DNA of 64,000 nucleotides from Truepera sp. bin119 (lineage in GTDB: Bacteria > Deinococcota > Deinococci > Deinococcales > Trueperaceae): NCBI GenBank assembly GCA_002239005.1, contig MPNL01000006.1, forward strand, positions 30,809 through 94,808. The letters run 5' to 3'. Positions 54,896 through 62,610 of this stretch are shown piece after piece. The notes under the pieces were generated by a model. It was not told where the DNA came from and did no database searches. It saw only the letters and a list, made by a program, of their open reading frames with translations. The position numbers and the translations under genes are program-made. Positions within the stretch are counted from its first letter, which is position 1; each line of letters starts with the position of its first letter.

Positions 54896-55204
54896 CCCCC
54901 GTCCCCATCGTCTACGTCAGCGATATGGCGCGCCCGGAGCTTCTACAGCGGAGCCCCGACGTCACCGAGGTCGGTGCCGCTCCAGCTCCAGTGCGGACTG
55001 AGTACCGCCCTGGGTGGTGCCACCTTGGCGCTTCACCTGGCTGAGAGGCTGGGCCGCTCGAGGAGCTGGTAGCGCGCCCAGCCAGCTACGGCATCACCCC
55101 GCTCGGCAACATCGCTGACGAGGCCTTCGGGCGCTCGCTAACTTAGCGACCCCAACGGCCTCACCATCCAGATAAACGAGCACGATCCGGAACTCTACCC
55201 CTAG
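54892..55204 (+). pseudogene. VOC/glyoxalase-family protein, decayed
   Basis: Starts MTPVPIVYVSDMARPELLQR and can be followed in other frames to ASYGITPLGNIADEAFGRSL and DPNGLTIQINEHDPELYP, the typical C-terminus of VOC proteins. At least two frame changes and a stop after about 50 codons. Original length would be about 115 aa. It overlaps the RHH gene stop by GTGA. Confidence 0.65.
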
Positions 55205-55207
55205 GGG

Positions 55208-56125
55208 TTAGGCTCCCTGCGCGAGGAACTTCTCGGTCTCGGCCCTGGTCGGCAGGCTCGGCTGTGCCCCGGGCCGGGTGACGGCAAGCGCCCCGGCGGC
55301 GTTGGCGAAGTGCAGCGCGGCCTCGAGTGACTCCCCCTGTGCCAGTCGGGCGGCCAGCGCTCCACAGAAGGCGTCGCCAGCTGCGGTAGTGTCGACCACC
55401 TCGACCGGGTGTGCCGCGAGACTGCCGCCCCCCTGGGGGGTCCGCCAGAGGGTCCCCTCACCACCCAGGGTCACCACGACCGCCTCGGCACCGCGCTCCT
55501 GCAGTCGCTCGGCGGCCGCGACGGCCCCCTCCGTGCCGCTCAGACCCGCCAGCGCAGCCGCTTCTCCCTCGTTGACCACCAGCAGCGATAGCCGCTCCAG
55601 GAGGGCGTTCTCGAGCGGTGCGACGGGCGCTGCGTTGAGGATGACGATGGCTCCCCGCTCTGTCGCCAGTTCGGTCGCGCGGGCCACCGTCTCCAGGGGA
55701 GATTCGAGTTGCAACAGCAGCACCCCGACGCCGCCGAAGTGATCCGCCGTTACATCGCAGGGTGCCAGTCGGCGGTTGGCGCCCGGGCTCACCACGATCG
55801 TGTTCTCGCCGTGCCGGTCCACAGTGATGAAGGCCGTCCCGCTCGGGCCGGATGTCTCGAGCAGAGCACCGACCTCGACCCCCGACCCCTCGAGGGCGGC
55901 GCGCAGCTGCGCGCCGTAGCTGTCGCGGCCGATCCGGCCCAGCATCCCCACCCGGCCGCCGGCCAGCGCAGCCGCGACCGCCTGATTGGCGCCCTTGCCA
56001 CCGGGGAAGGTGCGCACATCGCTCCCCAGAACGGTGTCCCCCGGATGGGGGTGTGCCTCGACCGAAACCACCAGGTCCAGGTTCAGGCTGCCGAGCACCA
56101 GCACCCCTGCTCGAGCGTCGCTCAT
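55208..56125 (-). CDS. rbsK: Ribokinase
   Basis: PfkB-family sugar kinase phosphorylating ribose. 305 aa: VLVLGSLNLDLVVSVEAHPH, PGGKGANQAVAAALAGG substrate motif, the ATP/anion-hole motif DTTAAGDAFCGALAARLAQG with the catalytic Asp, and NEGEAAALAG. ATG 56125; a CACACT six bases upstream is a degenerate leaderless-type box. No ribose transporter lies nearby. Confidence 0.92.
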   Translation of the reverse strand: MSDARAGVLVLGSLNLDLVVSVEAHPHPGDTVLGSDVRTFPGGKGANQAVAAALAGGRVGMLGRIGRDSYGAQLRAALEGSGVEVGALLETSGPSGTAFITVDRHGENTIVVSPGANRRLAPCDVTADHFGGVGVLLLQLESPLETVARATELATERGAIVILNAAPVAPLENALLERLSLLVVNEGEAAALAGLSGTEGAVAAAERLQERGAEAVVVTLGGEGTLWRTPQGGGSLAAHPVEVVDTTAAGDAFCGALAARLAQGESLEAALHFANAAGALAVTRPGAQPSLPTRAETEKFLAQGA

Positions 56126-56170
56126 GGGCTCAGTGTGGCACGGCCGCGCCCGAGTTCGGGCGGGCGAGCG

Positions 56171-56176
56171 TATGCT
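56171..56176 (+). promoter_or_regulatory. -10 box of leaderless methyltransferase promoter
   Basis: TATGCT, 7 bases before the GTG at 56184. It overlaps the alternative ATG at 56172, which argues against that ATG being the start. Confidence 0.5.
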
Positions 56177-56183
56177 CTGGACC

Positions 56184-56882
56184 GTGTACACTCACTCCGC
56201 CCGTTTCTACGACGCCATCTACGCATTCAAGAACTACCGCGCTGAGGTCGAGGAAATGCTCCAGAAGATCGATGCTCACCGGCCTGGAGCCCGGAGTCTG
56301 CTCGACGTGGCCTGTGGGACCGGGAAGCACCTCGAGCACTTCAAGGCCCGCTTTGATGCCCAGGGACTCGACCTGAGCGAGGAGCTTCTCGCGGTCGCTC
56401 GCGAGCGGAACCCGGAACTCGCCTTGCACCGGGGCGACATGCGCAGTTTCGAACTTGGCGAGCGCTTTGACGTCCTCACCTGCCTCTTCTCCGCCACCGG
56501 CCACCTCGCCTCGGTCGACGAGTTGCGGTGCACCGCCCGCACCTTTGCCCGCCACCTCCATCCCGGCGGCCTGGCGCTGATCGAACCCTGGTTCACCCCC
56601 GAGCAGTGGCGGCCAGGGGGACCCCACTCCCTGTTTGTAGACGAGCCCGGCCTCAAGATCGCCCGCTTCAACCTCTCCGAGGTGCGGGGCCGGGTGTCGG
56701 TGATGGAGATGCACTACCTGGTCGGTATGCCTGGGGGGGTTCACCACTTCGTCGAGCGGCTCGAGGCCTACCTGTTCACCCACCAGGAGTACCTCTCGGC
56801 GTTCGAGGAGGCCGGCTTCACCGTCGAGTACCAACCTGAGGGTACCGTGGGGCGGGGGCTCTATCTGGCTTTGTCGGGGTAG
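56184..56882 (+). CDS. Class I SAM-dependent methyltransferase
   Basis: 232 aa: [23 protein letters not shown] motif [52 protein letters not shown], and [17 protein letters not shown]. Similar to small-molecule N-methyltransferases of the TylM1 kind; the substrate is unknown. GTG start chosen from the -10 spacing. Divergent from rbsK. Confidence 0.88.
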   Translation: MYTHSARFYDAIYAFKNYRAEVEEMLQKIDAHRPGARSLLDVACGTGKHLEHFKARFDAQGLDLSEELLAVARERNPELALHRGDMRSFELGERFDVLTCLFSATGHLASVDELRCTARTFARHLHPGGLALIEPWFTPEQWRPGGPHSLFVDEPGLKIARFNLSEVRGRVSVMEMHYLVGMPGGVHHFVERLEAYLFTHQEYLSAFEEAGFTVEYQPEGTVGRGLYLALSG

Positions 56883-57077
56883 ACTGCGGCGTGGCAGACG
56901 CTTCCCGCCATTACCTCGAGGCCACCCTGCGCCTCTTCCGCAGCCGAAGCTGGCTGAGGAGCGGCGCTCCCCACAGAGGGATCCGCAGCGTCTCAGTTGG
57001 GAAGAGGATTGGAGCCCGGATGGGTCTCGTTTGGCGGCGAGACCAGGGTGGTGAACCGAGACCATTGTCGGATCCGA

Positions 57078-57107
57078 GAGCCGCCCGAGTTCGAGGCGGC
57101 TCTCTAG
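57078..57107 (-). terminator. Hairpin downstream of tRNA-Pro
   Basis: GAGAGCCGCC, loop of 9-10 bases, GGCGGCTCTC: a 10-bp stem starting 12 bases after the tRNA 3' end on the minus strand. No T-run follows, so intrinsic termination is uncertain. Confidence 0.5.
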
Positions 57108-57118
57108 CGTCCCCCAGG

Positions 57119-57195
<77 letters not shown>

Positions 57196-57289
57196 ACGCA
57201 ACGGCCTACTCTAAGCGACCGGCTTCTCCCGGTCAAGCCCGAGCTGCGGCTTTCGGGTCCGTACCACAGGGGGTACGATCACCACCCGC

Positions 57290-58471
57290 TCATCGCAGGA
57301 TGTCCGCAGGTTGGAGACTGCTGGCACGCTTGGCCGGCAGGAGGCCGGCGATCACGCTGGTGGCGACCGATAGGCTGCACACCCACAGGAAGTCCTGCCA
57401 CTGGAGCTGAACCGGCAGCTGGGTGATGAAGTAGAGGTTGCCGGGCAGGGGGTAGGGCTGGAGCCGGAAGTAGAGGCTGACACCGAGACCCAGGAGGGCG
57501 CCTAAGAGGGTGCCACTACCGCCGAGCAGCAGCCCCTCGAGGGTGAACACCGCCAGCACCTGCCGTTGGGTGGCGCCGAGGGCCCTGAGGATGGCGATCT
57601 CCTGTGTCTTTTCGGTCACCGTGAGGATGAGGATGTTGGCGATGCCCATGGAGGCGACCAGTACGATCAGGAAGACTACCGCGCTGATCAGCGCCTTCTG
57701 CAGCCGAAGCTGTTCGATGAGGTTGCTGAAGAGCCGCTCCCAGGAGAGGGGTTGGAGGCCGAACAGTTCGCCGAGGCGCACCCCGATCCTGCTCGCGTTC
57801 TCCGGAGTGTGGAGCCTGACGTGATAGCCGCTGATCTGTCCTTCGAGACCCAGGTAGGCTTGGAGGGCGGGGATCGACAGGTAGGAGGTGAGTCCGTCGA
57901 TAAGCTCGTTGCCCACCCGGAATGTTCCCACCACTGTGAAGAACGCTCGCTTGCCGGCTATGTTGCTGATGAAGACCTCTTCACCGGGGATCACCTGCAG
58001 TTGGCGGAGGGCGAGCGAGTCGCCAAGGATGATGCCCCGTTCCGCTTGGAGCGCTTCCGCCTGGTGGGCGAGCGCGGGCAGGTCGAGGACCCTCTGCTCG
58101 AGGTGGGGATCGATGCCGACGATCTGGGTGTACCCTTGGGTCCCGCTGATCCCGAGTGTTCGGTCGGCCCGGCGGGCGATGAGCGCCTGACCGGTGAGGA
58201 AGGGTGCCGCCGCCGCCACCTCGGGCCGCGCGGTGATCGCGGGCAGCAACTCCGGGTCGTAGTCGATGGGGCCCCCGTCGAAGCTCTGGAGGGTCAGGTG
58301 CGGGGTCGCCTGTAGGGTGCTGCTGATCAGTTCGTCGATGAATCCGTTGGTGAGGGAGAGGGCCGTGATCAGCACCATGACGCCGACGGCAACACCGCCG
58401 ACGGTCAGGCCGCTCTGCAGAGCCCGCTTGCGGACGTGGCGAAGGGCTAGGAACAGGACGAAGTGACGCAC
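57290..58471 (-). CDS. ABC transporter permease, LolC/MacB (FtsX) type
   Basis: 393 aa: one N-terminal transmembrane segment (SGLTVGGVAVGVMVLITALS), a large periplasmic domain (~45-260), and a C-terminal FtsX domain with three helices (ISAVVFLIVLVASMGIANIL, LLLGGSGTLLGALLGLGVSL, and one near the end). The EIAILRALGATQRQVLAVF coupling motif is clear. Such proteins export lipoproteins or peptides. No ATPase gene is adjacent. GTG start 5 bases after TAGACT. Confidence 0.9.
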   Translation of the reverse strand: MRHFVLFLALRHVRKRALQSGLTVGGVAVGVMVLITALSLTNGFIDELISSTLQATPHLTLQSFDGGPIDYDPELLPAITARPEVAAAAPFLTGQALIARRADRTLGISGTQGYTQIVGIDPHLEQRVLDLPALAHQAEALQAERGIILGDSLALRQLQVIPGEEVFISNIAGKRAFFTVVGTFRVGNELIDGLTSYLSIPALQAYLGLEGQISGYHVRLHTPENASRIGVRLGELFGLQPLSWERLFSNLIEQLRLQKALISAVVFLIVLVASMGIANILILTVTEKTQEIAILRALGATQRQVLAVFTLEGLLLGGSGTLLGALLGLGVSLYFRLQPYPLPGNLYFITQLPVQLQWQDFLWVCSLSVATSVIAGLLPAKRASSLQPADILR

Positions 58472-58476
58472 AGACC

Positions 58477-58482
58477 AGTCTA
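58477..58482 (-). promoter_or_regulatory. -10 box of leaderless ABC permease promoter
   Basis: TAGACT on the minus strand, 5 bases before the GTG at 58471. Confidence 0.55.
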
Positions 58483-58787
58483 ACGCCCCTGCTCAGCGGG
58501 TCGGCGTTGCCCCGGATTCGGTGCCAAGGGAGGTGAGGGCCCGGTTGCAGCTCGGCGAGACCCCGCGCGAGTCTCTGGAAGTCAGAATAGTGCGACCCGG
58601 TGCACGCGAACCCCTGAGAGTAGGGTGTCGGCGGGTGGGGGAGCCCTCGCTAGAGGGCGGCACAAAGCGCCATTAAGCCGACCGCAGGAGACGAACGCTG
58701 CCACGCTCCGAGGGACCCACCGGAACGACTGCGTGACTGACCGATATAGTTAATGTAGCGGGTCTAAGTGGAGGACGTTGAAACAGG
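58483..58787. other. Intergenic stretch, nothing recognised
   Basis: About 300 bases between the ABC permease and the Cys-rich orphan. A TATAGT at about 58745 with no good -35 is the only promoter-like element. Confidence 0.3.
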
Positions 58788-59285
58788 ATGCCGAACGGGG
58801 GATCAGACTGCTGCGGAACCTGCTGGTTCAATCGAACGAACCGTGGCGAGCGAGACTGGAGGCGGCACGGCGGTGATTCGGTGCCGCCCTACTGCGAGAT
58901 CAGGGATGTAGCGCTCGACGACCCCTTCTACACCTACTGCGCCAATCACCCCCACCGGAGGCCCGATCGCGATCCGATACCGATCGGGCCGATTACCCGT
59001 TATGCCGGCGACGGTTGGAGTGATAAACGAGAGGTCTGGGTACCGTCTCCCGATTCGGAGGAGATACGTCAGCACCTCCTTTACCTGCTCGAGAACTTCT
59101 TCGAGCATCTCTTCAAGGACCGGTATCCGCTCGGTCAGGGGGTGAGCGAGGTCATCATAGGGCAGCTCGGTCAATTCAGAGAGCGGCGAGCGGAGAAACA
59201 TCTGCAGTGGATCAGCGACAACTGCCCGGATCGCTGGGCGGAGCCTGCTCGTACGGCCCTGGCACGGATCAGGGGCGAGGGCTGA
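58788..59285 (+). CDS. Cys-rich N-terminal protein of unknown function
   Basis: 165 aa. The N-terminus has clustered cysteines (DCCGTCWFN, then PPYCEIRD and YTYCANHPHRRPD), suggesting a zinc site. A middle segment is acidic and aromatic (LLYLLENFFEHLFKDRYPLG), and the end (HLQWISDNCPDRWAEPARTALARIRGE) looks like a HEAT-type helical pair. Not secreted by eye. I do not recognise the function. GGAGG lies upstream at long spacing. Flanked by the IS3 element 270 bases downstream. Confidence 0.65.
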   Translation: MPNGGSDCCGTCWFNRTNRGERDWRRHGGDSVPPYCEIRDVALDDPFYTYCANHPHRRPDRDPIPIGPITRYAGDGWSDKREVWVPSPDSEEIRQHLLYLLENFFEHLFKDRYPLGQGVSEVIIGQLGQFRERRAEKHLQWISDNCPDRWAEPARTALARIRGEG

Positions 59286-59576
59286 CCAGGATTCACGAAT
59301 CGACACTCCCGAGTTCACTGGAGCACCCTCGCGGGGCTGGCCACCTGAGCGGGCGGTGACGAGCGCTTCCGAGGATCGCTTGGGGTGCGGGTCTGAAACT
59401 GAAGTTGTAGTGTGAGATGATACCCCTTCAAGCCGTTCTCCAGATGAAGTCATCGCCGAAAAGTGATCGAGAGATCGCTTTTCCTTCCCCCGTTATGGGC
59501 AAGACTCGGTGAAGCCTATTCGAGAACCGCCCCTTCACTCTTCATCGCCCTGGTGTTGTCCCCTGCTTTCGCCCAG

Positions 59577-60527
59577 TCAGGGTGAGGGTGTTCCAGCAGC
59601 CAGTGTAACCCTGCGCTGCTCTGTGAACAAGGACGGATTCTCCGGATCTGCCGGGGTCAAGTACCCCAAGCTGCTATGCGGCCGCTCAAGGTTGTACTCC
59701 CGGCGGTACCGCTCGATCAAGACCAAGGATGGATTCTTCGGATCCGCTTCCCTCCTCGTGGCAAACAGTTCCAGGTTCAATAACTCAACAAGCGGACTCT
59801 TCGGGTCCCGGAACCGACTCATGAAGCTCTCGGCGTAACCGTTCTCCCAAGCCGATCCAGGCTCAATGAACAACGTCTCCACGTTCGCGTCGGCCAAGAG
59901 TTCCTGTACCGCGTTGGCGATGAACTCCGGTCCGTTATCACAGCGGATGAAGCCCGGACCCAAAGAGTCCGACTGTGCGCCATGAACCGTCATCAACCGC
60001 TCAAGCTCCACCATCACATCGTTCCCCGTGAGGCTCCGGGCTACCACAATCGAGTGGCAGTACCGGCTGAACTCATCAAGGATCGGCAGGATCTTCAACC
60101 TCCGGCCGTCACGGGTCTGATCCATCACGAAATCGATCGTCCACACCTCATTGACAGCGGTAGGGGCTCGCCGTGAGCAGCTATTGGAGCCGAGCCGCTC
60201 GCGCTTCCTCGTCCTACGCGGCACTCTCAGGCCTTCCTGACGCATCAACCTGGCGATGCGCTTACGGTTGACTCTCCAGCCTTCCCGACGGAGCTTGTTC
60301 GTCACTCGGCGGTACCCGTACCGGGGGTGCCTGCTGGTGAGTTCGTACAGCCGCCCGACCAGCACGGCCTCGTCAAAGGACGGATTCGCTGGATCAGCGA
60401 CTCTCGGCTGGTAACGTTGGGTGCTGCGGGGTTGACGCATGACCCGGCAGGCGCGACGTTCACTCACGCCGTACTTCTGTTGGAGGTGCCCGACCGCAGT
60501 TCGCTTCCGCTCAGGCGTCAGTACTTT
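59577..60527 (-). CDS. IS3-family transposase orfB (frameshift product)
   Basis: DDE transposase of about 316 aa: RRVTNKLRREGWRVNRKRIA, then Asp in VWTIDFVMDQ, Asp in FIRCDNGPEFIA, Glu in PGSAWENGYAESFMSRFRD, end RPHSSLGYLTP. All three catalytic residues remain. Expected to be made by -1 slippage from orfA at GGGAAAG (about 60524-60530). Five hairpin elements are inserted in frame, giving ADPANPSF, QSDSLGPG, DPKSPLVE, ADPKNPSLV and ADPENPSLF. Whether the enlarged enzyme works is unknown. Confidence 0.8.
   Translation of the reverse strand, partial: KVLTPERKRTAVGHLQQKYGVSERRACRVMRQPRSTQRYQPRVADPANPSFDEAVLVGRLYELTSRHPRYGYRRVTNKLRREGWRVNRKRIARLMRQEGLRVPRRTRKRERLGSNSCSRRAPTAVNEVWTIDFVMDQTRDGRRLKILPILDEFSRYCHSIVVARSLTGNDVMVELERLMTVHGAQSDSLGPGFIRCDNGPEFIANAVQELLADANVETLFIEPGSAWENGYAESFMSRFRDPKSPLVELLNLELFATRREADPKNPSLVLIERYRREYNLERPHSSLGYLTPADPENPSLFTEQRRVTLAAGTPSP
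59629..59650 (+). repeat. IS hairpin element
   Basis: AAGGA plus CGGATTCTCCGGATCTG (one right-arm change); in IS3 orfB, encodes DPENPSLF on the minus strand. Confidence 0.8.
59725..59746 (+). repeat. IS hairpin element
   Basis: AAGGA plus TGGATTCTTCGGATCCG; in IS3 orfB, encodes ADPKNPSLV. Confidence 0.85.
59790..59809 (+). repeat. IS hairpin element, short leader
   Basis: AAG plus CGGACTCTTCGGGTCCC; two leader bases missing; in IS3 orfB, encodes DPKSPLVE. Confidence 0.75.
59955..59971 (-). repeat. IS hairpin element, leader degraded
   Basis: Perfect minus-strand core CGGACTCTTTGGGTCCG, triloop TTT; AAGGA not recognisable; in orfB, encodes SDSLGPG before the catalytic Asp. Confidence 0.75.
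60376..60397 (+). repeat. IS hairpin element
   Basis: AAGGA plus CGGATTCGCTGGATCAG; in IS3 orfB, encodes ADPANPSF. Confidence 0.85.
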
Positions 60528-60569
60528 CCCTCGATGACCTCCTTGAGCATGTCGATATCCAGGTCCTTC

Positions 60570-60591
60570 AAGGACGGACTCTTCGGGTCCG
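60570..60591 (+). repeat. IS hairpin element
   Basis: AAGGA plus perfect CGGACTCTTCGGGTCCG; in the 3' part of IS3 orfA, encodes ADPKSPSLK. Confidence 0.9.
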
Positions 60592-60691
60592 CCAGCAGCT
60601 TCTTCAATCTGGCGTTCTCTTTCTCGAGCTCCTTGAGCTTCTGGTCGTAACGTGAGATTATCTCTGCCCCCCATCTGGATAAGTGGGTGAG

Positions 60692-60713
60692 CGGATCCAG
60701 CGAATCCGTCCTT
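60692..60713 (-). repeat. IS hairpin element
   Basis: AAGGA plus perfect CGGATTCGCTGGATCCG on the minus strand; near the 3' end of the nested transposase. Confidence 0.9.
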
Positions 60714-61108
60714 GCAACTCCCGAACACTCCAAATCCGATCAGTCAGCCCCGCAGCCATCGCTGGAGAACGCCTCTCATAAACCCTCCGCCCCTGCGGTT
60801 GGGGTAGTGGCCGCTTGAGAGATCTACACCCCCGTCCCCAGTTGTAGACCAGTACTCCCCATGCCCCCAGAACCTGTTTTGTCTCCATAGTCTTGGCGAA
60901 CGCTAGGCTCTTTCGTACACTCGTCGCATCCATGCCCCGGGCAGTGCCATTGCGCCGCTCAATGGTGCTGGTGTTAGCCTTTGAGAAGCCCAGCCGAGAG
61001 AGCTCCCTGGCTACCCGCTTACTACTTCCATGGGCAACCTGAGCCTCGACCTGGACTAAGCGTCCTCCCTGACGGGTCTTGCGGACCATTACCTGTGCCT
61101 GACGCCTG

Positions 61109-61130
61109 CTGACCCGAAGAGTCCGGTCTT
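61109..61130 (-). repeat. IS hairpin element
   Basis: Leader AAGAC, core CGGACTCTTCGGGTCAG on the minus strand; encodes DRTLRVS in the nested transposase. Confidence 0.8.
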
Positions 61131-61204
61131 GGTGGTAACGCACCTTGGGGAACCGGCCCCGAGATCCGTTCCTGGCGGGCCGAAACGGTCGACCGAATGT
61201 GCGG

Positions 61205-61221
61205 CGGACCCGAAGAGTCCG
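61205..61221 (-). repeat. IS hairpin element, leader degraded
   Basis: Perfect core CGGACTCTTCGGGTCCG on the minus strand, leader GAGAT; immediately preceded by an in-frame TGA in the nested transposase. Confidence 0.8.
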
Positions 61222-61314
61222 ATCTCACGACTTCTCATAGCTCGGCTCACCGTCGGTGAATAGCACCACCCCCTGGGGGTAAGAGACCCGAGCAGCAGCA
61301 TCTTGCAAGATCTG

Positions 61315-61336
61315 AAGGACGGATTCGCTGGATCCG
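61315..61336 (+). repeat. IS hairpin element
   Basis: AAGGA plus perfect CGGATTCGCTGGATCCG; in the nested transposase, encodes GSSESVL on the minus strand. Confidence 0.9.
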
Positions 61337-61569
61337 ATCAATTGTTCGTTCCTCACCCCAGCGGCGAACGCCACCACCAACCTGGTTGCCGGATCTATTA
61401 CTTCGGCTTGCCACAACTGCTCGCGCTTACTCCCAGCGAAGCCCCAGCGTTCATCGGCCTGCAAGCTGGTGCTGGCTAGCCGTTGGACCCGCTGGTCGTG
61501 GAACTGCTTGGCATGCTGCCCAAGGCGGATTGCCAGCCGCTGGATCGCTTCTGGGGTGACGCCTGTGAG

Positions 61570-61591
61570 ACGACCCGAAGAGTCCGACCTT
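61570..61591 (-). repeat. IS hairpin element
   Basis: Leader AAGGT, core CGGACTCTTCGGGTCGT on the minus strand; encodes RSDSSGR. Confidence 0.8.
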
Positions 61592-61627
61592 GCAGTACTC
61601 TTGATGGAGCTACCTTCAGCAAGCTGC

Positions 61628-61649
61628 AAGGACGGATTCGCTGGATCGG
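61628..61649 (+). repeat. IS hairpin element
   Basis: AAGGA plus CGGATTCGCTGGATCGG; encodes ADPANPSL on the minus strand. Confidence 0.85.
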
Positions 61650-61738
61650 CGATAGCACTAGCTTTGCTCTCCCTGATCTTGCTGTTCCACAAAGGAGTGT
61701 GCTTGCGTTCGCTGAACTCGCATTGGCAACTCCGGCAG

Positions 61739-61760
61739 CGAATCCAGCGAATCCGTCCTT
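61739..61760 (-). repeat. IS hairpin element
   Basis: AAGGA plus CGGATTCGCTGGATTCG on the minus strand; the base before it is T, creating the TAA stop in the nested transposase frame. Confidence 0.85.
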
Positions 61761-61792
61761 AGTAACGGATCTGGTCTGGTCCGTAGCTCTTG

Positions 61793-61814
61793 CGGGTCCA
61801 GCGAACCCGTCCTT
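61793..61814 (-). repeat. IS hairpin element, GGGT/ACCC stem variant
   Basis: AAGGA plus CGGGTTCGCTGGACCCG on the minus strand. Both arms changed together compared with other copies. Confidence 0.9.
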
Positions 61815-62210
61815 CCCTGAGGTTGCCTTGGCCTGCTTGGCCGTAGCTGGGGCACTCATGATTGACGCAGGCTAGACTTGCTATTGGAGGTCGGTCTGTG
61901 TTTTTCACATGGTGCAGAATGCACCAGGACTGGCCTCCCCCCTTGGGGGGGCAGAGATAATCTCACGTCACTACCGAGCTTCTTGGCATCGGCTTTGTTC
62001 ATGCCGGCGTACTGTTTGCGCCAGCGGTAGTACGTCCATTCGCTGATGCCGAGTTCACGGACGCATTGACCGATCGTTTTTCCTGTGGCGGTTCCCTGCT
62101 CGACCGTGCGGAGGATGTCGACGATCTGTTCGGGTGTTTGTTTACTTTTCTTCATCGGGCATCCCTCTCCAGAATACCCTCACTCTAGCTGGTACCGAAA
62201 CTGGGGGTCA

Positions 62211-62610
62211 TGCCATCAGGGCGTCGCTGTATTCACTTTTTTGTGTATGTTGTGCATGCGGGCCTTCCTCGTACAGTACGAGATGTCCGTTATCATCCAC
62301 GCATGAGCCCATCGCAAGCATCCTGGTGGTATTGCTTCTGGTGGCGCTCGGGATTGCCCAAGCCCAACTCCTATCCCTTACGGCAACGCGGCTACAAAAG
62401 GCATATCTTCAGAACCCGATTGCCGGCAATGCCAAGTACCAAGACCGTCCTAGCCCCTGAACCACCAGACGAAGCCTGTATAGGAAGTGTACCATAATCG
62501 CCGCCTGATGACTTATGGAACAGACTTTTAGGGACTCGGTACCTGAACCTCTCGGGCTCTGACCGTCGAGGGCACATCCGTATCCACAGAGAGATCAAGA
62601 AGGGGCATAC
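62211..62610. other. Stretch between IS3 and the oxidoreductase gene
   Basis: About 400 bases of lower GC than the core region. Open frames of 90-110 codons exist but resemble nothing I know. Possibly remnants of another element. Confidence 0.3.

Larger units (their letters stand above)
60658..61866 (-). pseudogene. IS1-like transposase, interrupted by hairpin elements
   Basis: One minus-strand frame runs through: a zinc-ribbon start (CPSYGQAGQGN, SYGPDQIRY, CRSCQCEFSERKHTPLWNSK; one Cys replaced by Tyr), GVTPEAIQRLAIRLGQH, DERWGFAGSKREQLWQAEVI, then RRQAQVMVRKTRQGGRLVQV and IERRNGTARGMDATSVRKSL. Eight hairpin elements lie in it and all keep this frame, but a TAA at the junction of the copy at 61739 and a TGA next to the copy at 61205 stop translation. 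Confidence 0.75.
60652..61966 (-). mobile_element. Nested insertion sequence, IS1-like transposase
   Basis: 1315 bp with perfect 21-bp terminal inverted repeats (GTGAGATTATCTCTGCCCCC plus one C, and complement). The flanks GTAAC and GTCAC may be a 5-bp target duplication with one change. It interrupts IS3 orfA. Contains a decayed transposase and eight hairpin elements. The family call rests on the transposase type; the terminal repeats do not match classic IS1. Confidence 0.75.
60518..62155 (-). pseudogene. IS3 orfA, split by a nested insertion sequence
   Basis: The N-terminal part (62155 down to ~61967) reads MKKSKQTPEQIVDILRTVEQ, GKTIGQCVRELGISEWTYYR, WRKQYAGMNKADAKKLGS: the helix-turn-helix of IS3 OrfA. 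The C-terminal part (60651 down to 60518) reads RYDQKLKELEKENARLKKLL and DLDIDMLKEVIEGKY, with a hairpin element (DPKSPSLK) in it. Between them sits the nested element 60652-61966. Removing it joins LGS to RYDQ in frame. Confidence 0.8.
59557..62210 (-). mobile_element. IS3-family element carrying a nested IS
   Basis: 2654 bp from TGTCCCC at 59557 to GGGGTCA at 62210. The ends form imperfect inverted repeats over ~40 bp (shared TTTCG, CCAG, GTGAGGGT). Reading leftward it encodes orfA, split by an inserted 1315-bp IS, then orfB. Six hairpin elements lie in the IS3 part. Without the nested IS the element would be about 1.34 kb, a normal IS3 size. No clear target duplication. Confidence 0.8.

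Noticed and set aside
54737..55204. Toxin-antitoxin pair (RHH protein plus following gene)
   Set aside because: The following reading frame is a decayed VOC protein, not a toxin family.
57078..57107. Hairpin by tRNA-Pro as another IS-type repeat
   Set aside because: Stem sequence and loop size differ from the 22-nt element; it is better explained as a tRNA terminator-like hairpin.
60647..61971. Exact 8-9 bp target duplication for the nested IS, as expected for IS1
   Set aside because: Only GTAAC/GTCAC (4 of 5) is seen, so the IS1 assignment by target duplication was not made.
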